Shown here piece by piece: positions 24,248 to 33,658 of a stretch of 64,000 nucleotides of DNA (positions are counted from its first letter, which is position 1; every line of letters begins with the position of its first letter). Both the position numbers and the translations under genes were made by a program. The notes beneath the pieces were generated by a model. It made no database searches. It worked only from the letters and a program-made list of their open reading frames with translations, and was not told the origin of the DNA. Source of the stretch: CAITNM01 sp021298215 (GTDB lineage: Bacteria > Pseudomonadota > Alphaproteobacteria > Paracaedibacterales > CAITNM01); contig JBKCOJ010000005.1 in assembly GCA_046309815.1 (NCBI GenBank), forward strand, positions 124,001-188,000, written 5' to 3'.

Positions 24248-25564
24248 TTGTATTCGATATCTGATGCTTTTCCATACATTACATTGATGCTTGCATTGGC
24301 ATTGTGCCCTTTATTGCTTCCAAAAATTTGGCACACACTTGAAAAATACGTTCTAACGGCTATTGGAGTTTGGGCGCTTGTCGTCATGATTCAAACTGAA
24401 GGAATGCATCAAGCCATTCGTAGCTTTAGCCATATGTTTATTCATGAATATATTGCATTTCTAGCTATATTATTTGCGTTGTTTATAGTGGCAGGCGGCA
24501 TTCATGTGCAACTCAACATATCTGATAGTCTAAAAAATAATATTTTAATTTTAAGTGCAGGTGCCATTCTAGCAAATTTTATAGGTACGACTGGCGCTTC
24601 AATGGTTCTTATTCGTCCATTCCTAAAACTTAATCACAACCGCCCATATAAAACACATTTAGTTATTTTCTTTATTTTTATCATCGCAAATATTGGAGGT
24701 AGCTTGACCCCTCTCGGCGACCCTCCTCTTTTCATGGGATATCTTACTGGAGTTAATTTTTCATGGACACTATTGCATGGCTGGAAACCCTTTATTTTTG
24801 TAATCACTGCTTGTTTATGCACTTTTGCCATTATCGATCGCACCAAAAATAAACACACTGTATCACAGCGCCACGATGTTGGAATTACTATCGATGGAAA
24901 AGGTAATTTTTTACTGATGATAGCTATTGTTATCGCTACACTTTTTGCCCCCACACTCAGTGACAATCCTATTTTCACAATTGTAGATACGCCCATTTGT
25001 ATGCAAGATATTGTGCGTGATATCGGCTATATTTGCATCGGTTGCCTGTCATGGTGGTTAACACCCAAACATATTCATCAGCAGCAACACTTTAATTTTG
25101 AGCCACTAAAAGAAGTCGCTCGAGTTTTTCTTATAATCTTTTTAAGCCTAATCCCTATTTCCACCATGCTAAAATTGGGAGCCGATGGCCCATTCCATGC
25201 ATTATTTAATTTTGCACATAACCAAGGCGCACCTATTGATACTCGCTATTTTTGGGCAACAGGAATTCTATCGGCATTTTTAGACAATGCACCAACTTAT
25301 TTGTTATTCTTCAAAATGGCAGGAGGAGACGCTAAAACATTAATGGCTCAAATGCCTTCTACTTTACTCGCCATATCTCTTGGATCCGTATACATGGGCG
25401 CTATGAGCTATATTGGAAACGCACCCAATTTTATGGTTAGAAATATTGCAAAACAAAGTAACGTTGAAACACCAAGTTTCTTAGGGTACATGACTTGGGC
25501 ATGCATCATTTTACTGCCTATCTTTTTTACCATAAGCTTCTTCTTGAAATATTTTAGCGAATAG
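24248..25564 (+). CDS. ion transporter superfamily membrane protein (putative sodium:proton antiporter)
   Basis: Multi-pass inner-membrane carrier with about 11-12 hydrophobic helices. The two pseudo-repeat motifs of the ion-transporter (IT) superfamily are visible: NIGGSLTPLGDPPL in the first half, and FLDNAPTYLLFF followed by SYIGNAPNFMVRNIA in the second. NhaD-type antiporters and citrate/arsenite carriers share this form, so the ion is not certain. TTG 24248 is favoured because GGAGG stands 5 bases before it; ATG 24236 is an alternative but would leave no leader after the tRNA. It is convergent with marR. Confidence 0.8.
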   Translation: MYSISDAFPYITLMLALALCPLLLPKIWHTLEKYVLTAIGVWALVVMIQTEGMHQAIRSFSHMFIHEYIAFLAILFALFIVAGGIHVQLNISDSLKNNILILSAGAILANFIGTTGASMVLIRPFLKLNHNRPYKTHLVIFFIFIIANIGGSLTPLGDPPLFMGYLTGVNFSWTLLHGWKPFIFVITACLCTFAIIDRTKNKHTVSQRHDVGITIDGKGNFLLMIAIVIATLFAPTLSDNPIFTIVDTPICMQDIVRDIGYICIGCLSWWLTPKHIHQQQHFNFEPLKEVARVFLIIFLSLIPISTMLKLGADGPFHALFNFAHNQGAPIDTRYFWATGILSAFLDNAPTYLLFFKMAGGDAKTLMAQMPSTLLAISLGSVYMGAMSYIGNAPNFMVRNIAKQSNVETPSFLGYMTWACIILLPIFFTISFFLKYFSE

Positions 25565-25567
25565 CAA

Positions 25568-26017
25568 CTAGTTCAAAGATAGCTTATCTAAAATCTGCAA
25601 CAAATTTTTGTGCTCAAGCGCAGACATTTCTTGAAAAAATTTTTGATCAATATCTTCAACAATAGGAATAATCTCCTCTAAGAGTTTCTTTCCTTTATTT
25701 GTAAGCGTTATTTTCTTTGCACGCACATCTTTATCATGCTCAGTTTTAATAACTAACCCTAAATCTACCAATTTTCTCAATGCCTTTGAAATTGTCATTT
25801 TATCGAGCTTAGACCAATCAGCTATAAGCACCTGCTTTGCACTACAGTTATTCACCTCAAACCATAAGGCAAGCGCCATAATAACAAATTGAGAATGTGA
25901 AATACCATATACATCAAGAGCTTTTTTTATGTAGCGCTGCCATATTGTCGACGTTTGCCACAATAAAAATCCTGGACTATCTTTCGGCTTCTCAAAACCA
26001 AAGGGCAATTTTGCCAT
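25568..26017 (-). CDS. MarR-family transcriptional regulator
   Basis: Small winged-helix dimer that represses genes until a ligand binds. The 149-residue product shows the MarR pattern: helix FVIMALALWFEVN, recognition region WSKLDKMTISKALRKLVDLGLV and the wing HDKDVRAKKITLTNKGKKLL. An AAGGA ribosome site overlaps the stop of the SRPBCC gene upstream, 2 bases before the MarR start, so the pair was built as one operon. The regulated genes probably include itself and the SRPBCC gene. The ligand is unknown. Confidence 0.9.
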   Translation of the reverse strand: MAKLPFGFEKPKDSPGFLLWQTSTIWQRYIKKALDVYGISHSQFVIMALALWFEVNNCSAKQVLIADWSKLDKMTISKALRKLVDLGLVIKTEHDKDVRAKKITLTNKGKKLLEEIIPIVEDIDQKFFQEMSALEHKNLLQILDKLSLN

Positions 26018-26019
26018 GA

Positions 26020-26435
26020 TTATTTCCTTACCAATTTTACAAGAGCTTCCATTTCTTCTGGCACTGTTGCTGCAACATTTTTAGCCACCAACATAATCCA
26101 CAGCCATTTCAATGGCCCAGTCACAACTAATTTATTGCTGAGCTCTATACCACCAGAGACTTCCTTTAAAGAGTGTGTATCATACATTTTTGCACCAAAG
26201 AATTTGTGTAATCCGTAAAGCTTTGTTCCTTTTTCACTTCAGTGAGTACAATTTTAACGGGGCGAACAGCTTTAGGCTTTAAGAAAAAATGATTTCCAAC
26301 CTTAAATTCACCTTCAAATTTGCAATAATCAAGATCTCCATGCCAGGTTGGCCAATTATTAATATCTGTCCAGATATGCCATATGTCTGTTTTATTGATA
26401 TTTTTAAAAGTTTTCTTATAGGTTTTTACCCACAT
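26020..26435 (-). pseudogene. SRPBCC-family protein gene with a single-base frameshift
   Basis: The first 70 codons encode a START/SRPBCC-like fold (KTYKKTFKNINKTDIWHIWTDINNWPTWHGDLDYCKF...), then the frame shifts near 26198-26205 and hits a stop. In the next frame the protein goes on as FGAKMYDTHSLKEVSGGIEL to VPEEMEALVKLVRK and ends with TAA at 26020, 2 bases before marR. Restoring one base in the ACAAATTC run repairs a product of about 138 residues. Members bind hydrophobic ligands. Either a real mutation or a homopolymer sequencing error is possible. Confidence 0.8.
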
Positions 26436-26570
26436 ACAACTTATTTTTCATATAGTAAACTTGTATATTGTATTCCTATTTACTAAACTTGCAACCCCTC
26501 TTAATTAATTAGGGTTTCAAAATCAGCAAAAACCGTTTAAAAATATGGAATCAAATGAAAAAGTTTTAGT

Positions 26571-29360
26571 ATGACGAAGGATTATAAAGACACTGTTTTT
26601 CTACCAAACACCTCCTTTTCCATGAAAGCTAATTTGGCAATTAGAGAAAAAGATTTTTTAGCATACTGGCAAAAAATTGATCTTTATAAAACTTTACGAG
26701 AGCAGTCAAAAGGCAAAAAAAAATTTATTTTACATTGGGGTCCACCTTATGCAAATGGTCACTTGCACTGCGGACACGCTTTTTCTTATATACTAAAGGA
26801 CATAGTCAATAAAAGCTATCAAATGGCTGGGTATGATGCGCCATTTGTTCCTGGCTGGGACTGTCATGGCTTACCTATTGAGCTGAAAGTTGAAGAACAA
26901 TATAAAGCTAAAGGGCAAAAAAAAGAAGATGTAAGCATTTTAGAATACATCGAGTCTTGTCGCGCTTACGCAACTAAGTGGATTAATACTCAATCTGAGG
27001 AATTTCAACGCTTTGGCATAGTCGCTGATTGGAAAAATCCATACATTACAATGGATTTTAAGAGCGAAGCTCAAATTACAGCAGAAGTTGGAAAATTTCT
27101 AATGAATGGAGGTCTGTATCGCGGACTAAAACCTGTCATGTGGTCAGTTGTTGAAAAAACAGCTTTAGCCGAAGCAGAAGTTGAATATCACAATCATACT
27201 AGCGATGCTATTTTTGTAGCTTTTCCAATTAAAAAAGCTTGCCACGAAATTTTACAAAATGCTTATGCTGTTATTTGGACCACAACACCTTGGACACTTC
27301 CTGGCAACAGAGCCATCGCTTATGGGAAAGAACACGCGTATTCAATTATTGAAGTGATAGAAGGCGCTGATCTAATACCCACTGGAATGAAACTATTACT
27401 TGCAAAAGATTTGGTTACTGAGGTAGTAACCACTTTAGGAATTGCAAATTATGGTATTGTTGGAAGCATAAACGGCGAACAATTAAATGGCATTATTTGT
27501 GAACACCCGTGGCGCGGTAAGGGCTATGACTTTGATGTTCCATTGCTTCCAGGAGTGCATGTAACAACAGATGCAGGAACTGGTCTTGTACATACAGCAC
27601 CAGGACACAGCATTGAAGATTTTGCCGTTGGTCAAGAATTTGGGCTAGAAGTTCCAGAAACTGTACAGCACGATGGTGTGTATTATGCACATGTTCCACT
27701 ATTTGCTGGCAAACATATTTTTAAAGTTGGCCCAGACGTTTTAGAGGCTCTCAAAGAGGTAGGAGCTCTTCTTCATGCAAATAAACTTGTGCATAGTTAC
27801 CCTCATTCTTGGCGATCAAAAACCCCATTAATTTATCGCGCGACATCTCAATGGTTTATCTCGATGGATAAAAATGATCTACGTAAAAAAGCCATGAATG
27901 AAATTAACAAGGTTGAGTGGTTTCCTGCACAAGGGAAAAATCGTATTTCTGCTATGATCACCAATAGGCCTGATTGGTGTTTATCACGTCAACGCATGTG
28001 GGGGGTGCCAATTGCTGTATTTATTAACAAAGCTACAGGCGAAGTATTACGCGATGAAACTGTTCATCAACGCGTCGTTGATGCAATTGAAAAAGAAGGT
28101 ATTGCGGCTTGGCATAAATATGATAACGCCTATTTCTTAGGCAGTTCCTATAATGCAGATAATTTTGAAAAAGTTCACGACATACTAGACGTCTGGTTTG
28201 ATAGTGCGTGCACACATACTTTTGTTTTGGAAAATAATCCCAACATGCACTGGCCTGCCGACATGTATTTTGAAGGTTCTGATCAGCACCGTGGATGGTT
28301 CCAAACATCATTACTACAATCATGCGGAACACGTTCTCAAGCTCCATTTCGTCAAGTTCTAACACACGGATTTGTACTAGATGAAAGGGGCTACAAAATG
28401 TCCAAATCTCTTGGAAATGGCGTAGAGCCTCAACAAGTAATTAATTCTATGGGTGCCGACATGTTGCGATTATGGGCAGCAAGCTCTGACTATTCAGATG
28501 ATGTGCGTATTGGAAAAGAAATTCTTAAACATCATGAAGATGTATACCGTCGTTTCCGCAATACATTACGGTATTTGCTTGGCGCACTTTCAGAATATTC
28601 TTATCAAGAAATACCCTATGAAGAATTACCAGACCTTGAACAATGGGTATTACACCGCTTAAGCGAACTACAAAAAAGTCATCAAAAATTATTTAAAAAT
28701 TATGATTTTGCTGCATTCTACAGTGAACTTCATTCATTTTGCGCAACAGATTTATCTGCCTTTTATTTTGATATTCGCAAAGATAGCTTGTACTGCGATG
28801 CATTAAATGCAAAAAAACGCTTGGCAACGTTATATGTTATGCACCACGTATTCTTACATTTATCGCACTGGCTTGCTCCAGTTTTAAGTTTTACGGCAGA
28901 AGAAGCATGGCAGGCTTACCATGGTGATGATTCCAGCAGTATTCACTTACAGATTTTTCCAGAGGCGTCCAGACAATGGGATAATCCTTCGCTTGCAGCG
29001 AAATGGGAAGATTTGCGGAACATTCGAAAAGTTCTAACCGGTGCACTTGAATTAGAACGCGCAGCAAAAACCATAGGCTCTAGCTTGCAAGCAAATGTTA
29101 TTATGTACATCAATGCTGAATGGTCTGATCGCTTAGATGGCATTGATTGGGCAGAACTTGCTATTGCATCACAATTTCAAATAGTGCATGCACAGATACC
29201 AGCAACCGCATTTACTCTAGAAGAAGTAAGGGGAATAGGTGTTGCGGTTGAAATTGCAGAAGGACAAAAATGTTCTCGTTGCTGGAAGATACTCCCAGAA
29301 GTTGGCTCACAAAAAGAACCAGACTTATGCGTACGTTGTGATAAGGTTACCACATGCTAA
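26571..29360 (+). CDS. ileS: isoleucine--tRNA ligase
   Basis: Class I synthetase that charges tRNA-Ile and edits valine. The HIGH motif lies in PPYANGHLHCGH, the CP1 editing domain contains the TTTPWTLPGN motif, KMSKS is at 609-613, and the C-terminal zinc-finger has CSRCW and LCVRC. The 929-residue length is full size for the bacterial type. It is followed by lspA with a 7-base overlap, the widespread ileS-lspA pair. Upstream, 135 bases separate it from the divergent SRPBCC gene. Confidence 0.98.
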   Translation: MTKDYKDTVFLPNTSFSMKANLAIREKDFLAYWQKIDLYKTLREQSKGKKKFILHWGPPYANGHLHCGHAFSYILKDIVNKSYQMAGYDAPFVPGWDCHGLPIELKVEEQYKAKGQKKEDVSILEYIESCRAYATKWINTQSEEFQRFGIVADWKNPYITMDFKSEAQITAEVGKFLMNGGLYRGLKPVMWSVVEKTALAEAEVEYHNHTSDAIFVAFPIKKACHEILQNAYAVIWTTTPWTLPGNRAIAYGKEHAYSIIEVIEGADLIPTGMKLLLAKDLVTEVVTTLGIANYGIVGSINGEQLNGIICEHPWRGKGYDFDVPLLPGVHVTTDAGTGLVHTAPGHSIEDFAVGQEFGLEVPETVQHDGVYYAHVPLFAGKHIFKVGPDVLEALKEVGALLHANKLVHSYPHSWRSKTPLIYRATSQWFISMDKNDLRKKAMNEINKVEWFPAQGKNRISAMITNRPDWCLSRQRMWGVPIAVFINKATGEVLRDETVHQRVVDAIEKEGIAAWHKYDNAYFLGSSYNADNFEKVHDILDVWFDSACTHTFVLENNPNMHWPADMYFEGSDQHRGWFQTSLLQSCGTRSQAPFRQVLTHGFVLDERGYKMSKSLGNGVEPQQVINSMGADMLRLWAASSDYSDDVRIGKEILKHHEDVYRRFRNTLRYLLGALSEYSYQEIPYEELPDLEQWVLHRLSELQKSHQKLFKNYDFAAFYSELHSFCATDLSAFYFDIRKDSLYCDALNAKKRLATLYVMHHVFLHLSHWLAPVLSFTAEEAWQAYHGDDSSSIHLQIFPEASRQWDNPSLAAKWEDLRNIRKVLTGALELERAAKTIGSSLQANVIMYINAEWSDRLDGIDWAELAIASQFQIVHAQIPATAFTLEEVRGIGVAVEIAEGQKCSRCWKILPEVGSQKEPDLCVRCDKVTTC

Positions 29361-29836
29361 CTTCAAATACTCTTTCAAAAGCAGGAAGCATTATTATTGG
29401 TGCTATTGTTCTTTTGTGCGATCAATTTTCAAAACTGTGGGCACTAAAAAATATTAGCAGCCATGATGTTTTGTCAATTTCCCCTCACTTAAATCTTATT
29501 TTGACATTTAATCCTGGAGTTACTTTTGGCCTTTTACACGCACACTCAACTCTGCATTATATTATGTTAGTGCTAGGCGCATGTGTTCTTTTATGCATCG
29601 TTTGCAGTTGGTGGTGGAAAGCTGAAAATATTTTACAGCGCTATTCTACGAGCATTATTATTTTTGGCGCTATAGGAAATTTAGCTGATCGTATACGTTT
29701 TCGTGCTGTTGTTGATTTTATTGATTTTTATATTGCTGATTGGCATTGGTATACGTTCAATTTAGCTGATTCAGCAATCGTTTTGGGTGTAAGTCTTTTA
29801 TTTTTAGACACCTTCCTCAATAATAAAACACATTAG
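29354..29836 (+). CDS. lspA: lipoprotein signal peptidase (signal peptidase II)
   Basis: Aspartyl protease of the inner membrane that removes signal peptides from prolipoproteins. Four transmembrane helices are visible. The family motifs are DQFSKLWA, FNPGVTFGLL, GNLADR with catalytic Asp112, and FNLADS with catalytic Asp139. Length 160 is normal. The start overlaps the last codons of ileS, so translation is coupled. It ends 4 bases into the convergent rsmE. Its substrates would include the CtpA-like lipoprotein at 12.1 kb. Confidence 0.96.
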   Translation: MLTSNTLSKAGSIIIGAIVLLCDQFSKLWALKNISSHDVLSISPHLNLILTFNPGVTFGLLHAHSTLHYIMLVLGACVLLCIVCSWWWKAENILQRYSTSIIIFGAIGNLADRIRFRAVVDFIDFYIADWHWYTFNLADSAIVLGVSLLFLDTFLNNKTH

Positions 29837-30501
29837 GCCGACCAAATTCTAGAACTCAAACAAGCCAAAGCAGCAGTTTCTGCACGTAAGACATTTGAAC
29901 CTAATGATATTAAATTAGCGTATTTTTTTAATATTGATCGCTCTTGTGGCGACCAACCTCCCTCTGGACCAACAATAAATCCAGCTGGATATTTGATTTT
30001 CTCAATAGCTATACTCTCTCTTTCTAGAGCAACATACCAATTCACTTCTTTGGGCAATCCTTGCAAAAAATTTTGCAATTTTATTGGAGCATGTACTGCT
30101 GGGACATCAAATCGCTCACATTGTTGAGCTGCTTCTATAACATTTTTCTCTAGCCGATGAATATTTAATCGATGTGTATTCGTGCGATCACAAACAATAG
30201 GCTGCAAATCAGTAACACCCAGCTCTGTTGCTTTTTCAATGAGAAAATTCATCGGATCATGCTTAAGAGGTGAAAAAGCTAGCCAACATACTTCTGTTTC
30301 AAGAGGTTTCCGTACTCGTGCAACACATTGATATTGGGCATTTTGGAAAATGATTTTCCACTCACCATCTTTCTCATTAAATCCCAAAAAACAATCATCT
30401 TGCTTAAAGCGTAAAACTCTCTCCAAATAATGTCGTTTATCTTTGTCCAACTCAACAATTTGTGCTTCTTTAAGATTCTGAGTAAGATATATCCTTGTCA
30501 T
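29833..30501 (-). CDS. rsmE: 16S rRNA (uracil1498-N3)-methyltransferase
   Basis: SPOUT-class methyltransferase that modifies U1498 of 16S rRNA. The N-terminal PUA-like part has KRHYLERVLRFKQDD. The C-terminal knot contains ATELGVTDLQPIVCDRTN, GPEGGWSPQE and the SAM-binding LGSNVLRAETAAL. Length 222 is slightly short but complete. Its ATG and the ATG of ubiA share the four bases CATG in divergent orientation, leaving no room for promoter or ribosome sites outside coding sequence. Confidence 0.95.
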   Translation of the reverse strand: MTRIYLTQNLKEAQIVELDKDKRHYLERVLRFKQDDCFLGFNEKDGEWKIIFQNAQYQCVARVRKPLETEVCWLAFSPLKHDPMNFLIEKATELGVTDLQPIVCDRTNTHRLNIHRLEKNVIEAAQQCERFDVPAVHAPIKLQNFLQGLPKEVNWYVALERESIAIEKIKYPAGFIVGPEGGWSPQERSILKKYANLISLGSNVLRAETAALACLSSRIWSA

Positions 30502-31348
30502 GCTTTTAAATTTTTCTAAATCTATTCAGTTTCTACCATATATCCATCTTGCACGTCTTCATAGGCCCATTGGAATTTGGTTGCTACTCTGGCCATGCTT
30601 TATAGGTCTTGCAATTTGTCGAGGATCTTTCTTTGATTATCTTTTATTTTTTCTTGGAGCCATCATTACTCGAAGCGCTGGCTGCGTTATCAACGATATC
30701 ATTGATGTAGATTTTGATAAAAAAGTTATTAGAACCAAATCTCGACCGCTTGCTTCTAATCAAATTACAAAGAAACAAGCTTATATCGAAGCTTTTTTAT
30801 TGCTGACATTAAGTGGCTGTCTGTGGATATTCCTAAACAAATCTGCCAAATTTCTAAGTCTTATTGCCTTATGTATGCTTGCCATCTATCCATTCATGAA
30901 GCGTTTCACATATTTGCCGCAAGTATTTTTAGGATTCACTTTCAATATAGGCTTACCCATTGCCATTATGCATACTTCAAATCTTACTTTTTCTTGGCGC
31001 CTTATAAATTTGTTTTTCAGCTTAATTTTATGGACGATTTTTTATGATTCCATTTATGCTTTTGCCGATCTAAAAGATGATTTCAAAATTGGCATCAAAT
31101 CAACCGCAATAATTATGCGTAAATCACCAAAGCTGTGGCTAAGTCTAATAAATATACTGCTCCATATGCTTTTATTTACATCTAATGGTTTTTTCGCTGC
31201 CTTTGTTGGTGCATGTTTTTTGCAGACACTTTTAATTCAGTGGAACCCACATGATCTAGATAACTGCATCAAAACATTTACCTATTGTCATTTTTGGGGA
31301 CTAATGGAATGGCTTTGGCTGGAGTTTGTAAGGATCATCACCCCATAA
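30500..31348 (+). CDS. ubiA: 4-hydroxybenzoate polyprenyltransferase
   Basis: Integral membrane prenyltransferase that attaches the polyprenyl tail to 4-hydroxybenzoate in ubiquinone synthesis. The two Asp-rich motifs that bind Mg-diphosphate are NDIIDVDFD and DLKDD. About eight transmembrane helices are visible. The beginning, LARLHRPIGIWLLLWPC, is typical of UbiA. Length 282 is normal. Its start overlaps that of rsmE by two bases, and its end overlaps the L,D-transpeptidase gene by 48 bases on the opposite strand. Confidence 0.93.
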   Translation: MLLNFSKSIQFLPYIHLARLHRPIGIWLLLWPCFIGLAICRGSFFDYLLFFLGAIITRSAGCVINDIIDVDFDKKVIRTKSRPLASNQITKKQAYIEAFLLLTLSGCLWIFLNKSAKFLSLIALCMLAIYPFMKRFTYLPQVFLGFTFNIGLPIAIMHTSNLTFSWRLINLFFSLILWTIFYDSIYAFADLKDDFKIGIKSTAIIMRKSPKLWLSLINILLHMLLFTSNGFFAAFVGACFLQTLLIQWNPHDLDNCIKTFTYCHFWGLMEWLWLEFVRIITP

Positions 31349-32476
31349 CACTTTTCCATCCCCAAATTCTTCATCAATCCAAACCGGGATATACGTGATA
31401 TAAACAATAAGAGGAGCTTTTAATTTTTTTGTTTTTGTATCACCGATATCAAGTTCAGACTTAACTTCATCTTTATCCATGCCTAAAAGCCAAGAGGCTA
31501 ATTTTCCAGGTTGCTCAATTCTTATACATCCTGAAGATAAAGCACGCATATGTTTTTTAAACGACTCTTGGTGAGACGTATCATGCATATAAATTTCTTG
31601 GTTATCTCTTAGGTTAAATTTTATCAAACCTAACTCATTCTCTTTTCCTGGGTTTTGCTTGAAGACATAAGGAAAATCATTCACATCAACATCTGTCCAA
31701 TCTACTTCTGTAGGATTTACCTCATGACCATTTCGATCAAAAACTTTCATATCATTCTTCCTAAAGAATTCTGAATCTTCTTGAATTTTTGGAAGTTCAT
31801 CCTCAAAAAGAACAGTATGCGGCACTATCCAAACAGGATTGAACTCAACATCATCAATATAGCTTGTTATCAAAGATGTTGGGTGAGCAGAACTACCAAC
31901 TATAGCCTTCATACTCATAACTAGTTTTTGTTTATCATAGGCATACAATGAATATGTTGGAATGTTAACAATGACTGCTGAATCAGAGAGCAGCAACCTC
32001 TTTATTTTTTCGATACTATCTTTTACCATTTGCAAACGTTTTGCAAAGGGCCAATTAATTTTTTCCTTCATTTCATCACTAATTACACCATCTGTTTCTA
32101 AACAATGACCAGCTTGGAATGCCTTAACAGCTTTTTCCAGCTCCATATCAAAAAAAGGAGAGTCTGTAACTTTTTCCAAATATCCCAACGCTTGTAAAAT
32201 CTGGCGAAGGATTAAAATACTATCGTCCTTATCTCCAGATCGCAAAGCTTTTGTCGGCGAAAATTCAGGAAACGTTACGTCTGCTTTTTCCTTCAAAATG
32301 CTTTCTAAGCGTTGCAAAAGAATTAAAATTTTCATATTGCCAGGCGCTATCTCTGCAGTACTTTTATTAGCACTAGCTATAGGCTGATCTTTGGTATCGC
32401 CTAGATTTTCCTTATTTAAGGAAGCATCTCCAGCCCACAAAAATGAGATCAAAAAAAGTGTGAAAAAATATTTCAT
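31301..32476 (-). CDS. L,D-transpeptidase with peptidoglycan-binding domain
   Basis: Exported YkuD-fold enzyme that makes 3-3 crosslinks or anchors proteins to peptidoglycan. A signal peptide (MKYFFTLFLISFLWAG) is followed by a peptidoglycan-binding helical domain (about residues 85-135, DSILILRQILQALGYLEK...AVKAFQAGHCLETDG) and a catalytic domain with MHDTSH and SSGCIRI (Cys317). This is the LdtD/YcbB-type arrangement though shorter (391 residues) than E. coli YcbB (615). The 3' end overlaps ubiA on the other strand. The upstream region (32477-32601) is AT-rich with no clear promoter. Confidence 0.88.
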   Translation of the reverse strand: MKYFFTLFLISFLWAGDASLNKENLGDTKDQPIASANKSTAEIAPGNMKILILLQRLESILKEKADVTFPEFSPTKALRSGDKDDSILILRQILQALGYLEKVTDSPFFDMELEKAVKAFQAGHCLETDGVISDEMKEKINWPFAKRLQMVKDSIEKIKRLLLSDSAVIVNIPTYSLYAYDKQKLVMSMKAIVGSSAHPTSLITSYIDDVEFNPVWIVPHTVLFEDELPKIQEDSEFFRKNDMKVFDRNGHEVNPTEVDWTDVDVNDFPYVFKQNPGKENELGLIKFNLRDNQEIYMHDTSHQESFKKHMRALSSGCIRIEQPGKLASWLLGMDKDEVKSELDIGDTKTKKLKAPLIVYITYIPVWIDEEFGDGKVLWGDDPYKLQPKPFH

Positions 32477-32601
32477 AAGGTTTATATTTGTATTCTTCTT
32501 ATTTTATTAAACTGTACAAAATGTTAAGCAAAAGTAAATAAGGAAAATCTTCTAGTATTCTTTTTTGGAGTCTTTACAACATTTATATGACGACTAACTG
32601 T

Positions 32602-33498
32602 TTAAGCCTGCCACTCAAAGCAGCCAAAAAGGGCTAACACCTGAAAACCCAGGCGCTCGTAAATTCGATACGCTGAATCGCTAGAAGCTAACAAAGAAAT
32701 ATGTTTCGCGCCGCTTTTGTATGCATCATACATTAAATATTTCATCATTTGAGTTCCATAGCCGCGCCCACGCTTATTCTCTTGTGTAATCAAATTAAAA
32801 ATTCCGGCAACATTATCTTCTACATACAAGCTCGAAATAACAACGGGCGTATCGTCTTCATAACCAACAAATGATTCCTCAGACCCCTTTAACATTCTTT
32901 CATCCTGTAACCTGCTATAAAAAGTGCGCGCAGCTACATCGTAAGGTTCAATAACTTGGATGAAATGTTCTAATTGATTAAGAGTTGCAACTCGCTTAAT
33001 TACCATATTATTCGAACTCACTGATAATTTATCAAATTTCGCAAGGTCATACACCATCGCATATTCAGTGCTTGGCTTTTCGAAACCATTCTCACATAAA
33101 ATATCTCCAAGCCATTTTGGATCACATGACGGTCCAACCCACCATGCAAATGGTTGGCCATTAAAATGTGTGATAACCTCTTTAATTTTTTGCGCAACAA
33201 AATCTTCACCATAATGAGAACGCGCTAAGAGTGCTTCCGCATACGCATCTGGAAACACTTGATTCCATGGCAACTTTGCCTCTTCTTCTCGAAAAGCATT
33301 TTCCACGAGGTTCGCATTTTGCTGGTGCTTTGCCCACTCTTCTAAATGCGTATTACACACAATATTAAACATTGATGAATGAAGGCCACTATTAACAATA
33401 GTAAATCCAGCTTTTTCTACCACTTCAAATCCAAGCACTTTTGGAAAACATTTGAAATGACCAACAATATTTTTTTCTATTTCTTCAATAATATTCAT
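32602..33498 (-). CDS. GNAT-family N-acetyltransferase
   Basis: The C-terminal half is a GNAT domain: motif A region VAGIFNLITQENKRGRGYGTQMMKYLMYDAYKSG carries the acetyl-CoA loop RGRGYGT, and motif B lies in HISLLASSDSAYRIYERLGF. The N-terminal 140 residues are also related (WWVGPSCDPKWLG) but lack the CoA motif, so the protein may be a tandem GNAT. Substrate unknown. It is a single gene on the minus strand, with an AT-rich gap of 160 bases before the divergent HIT gene. Confidence 0.85.
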   Translation of the reverse strand: MNIIEEIEKNIVGHFKCFPKVLGFEVVEKAGFTIVNSGLHSSMFNIVCNTHLEEWAKHQQNANLVENAFREEEAKLPWNQVFPDAYAEALLARSHYGEDFVAQKIKEVITHFNGQPFAWWVGPSCDPKWLGDILCENGFEKPSTEYAMVYDLAKFDKLSVSSNNMVIKRVATLNQLEHFIQVIEPYDVAARTFYSRLQDERMLKGSEESFVGYEDDTPVVISSLYVEDNVAGIFNLITQENKRGRGYGTQMMKYLMYDAYKSGAKHISLLASSDSAYRIYERLGFQVLALFGCFEWQA

Positions 33499-33658
33499 TC
33501 TTTTAAATCTAATATATATTTAAAGCAAATCATTATGATTAATATTTTCCACCTAAATCAATAGCTCTCAAAATAAAAACTTATTTTAAATTCAATACCA
33601 ACATATTGTTTCTATTTCCAGAGAATGCTAGCTTAACTCAGGTAGATTAGGTGGTCTT

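Noticed and set aside
26453..26495. Direct repeat-like TAGTAAACTTG / TACTAAACTTG as a possible mobile-element end
   Set aside because: Only 11 bases with one mismatch, no element between; it fits an operator or chance in AT-rich DNA.
28033..28365. 110-codon minus-strand ORF inside ileS
   Set aside because: Shadow frame opposite the conserved synthetase region; no independent signal.
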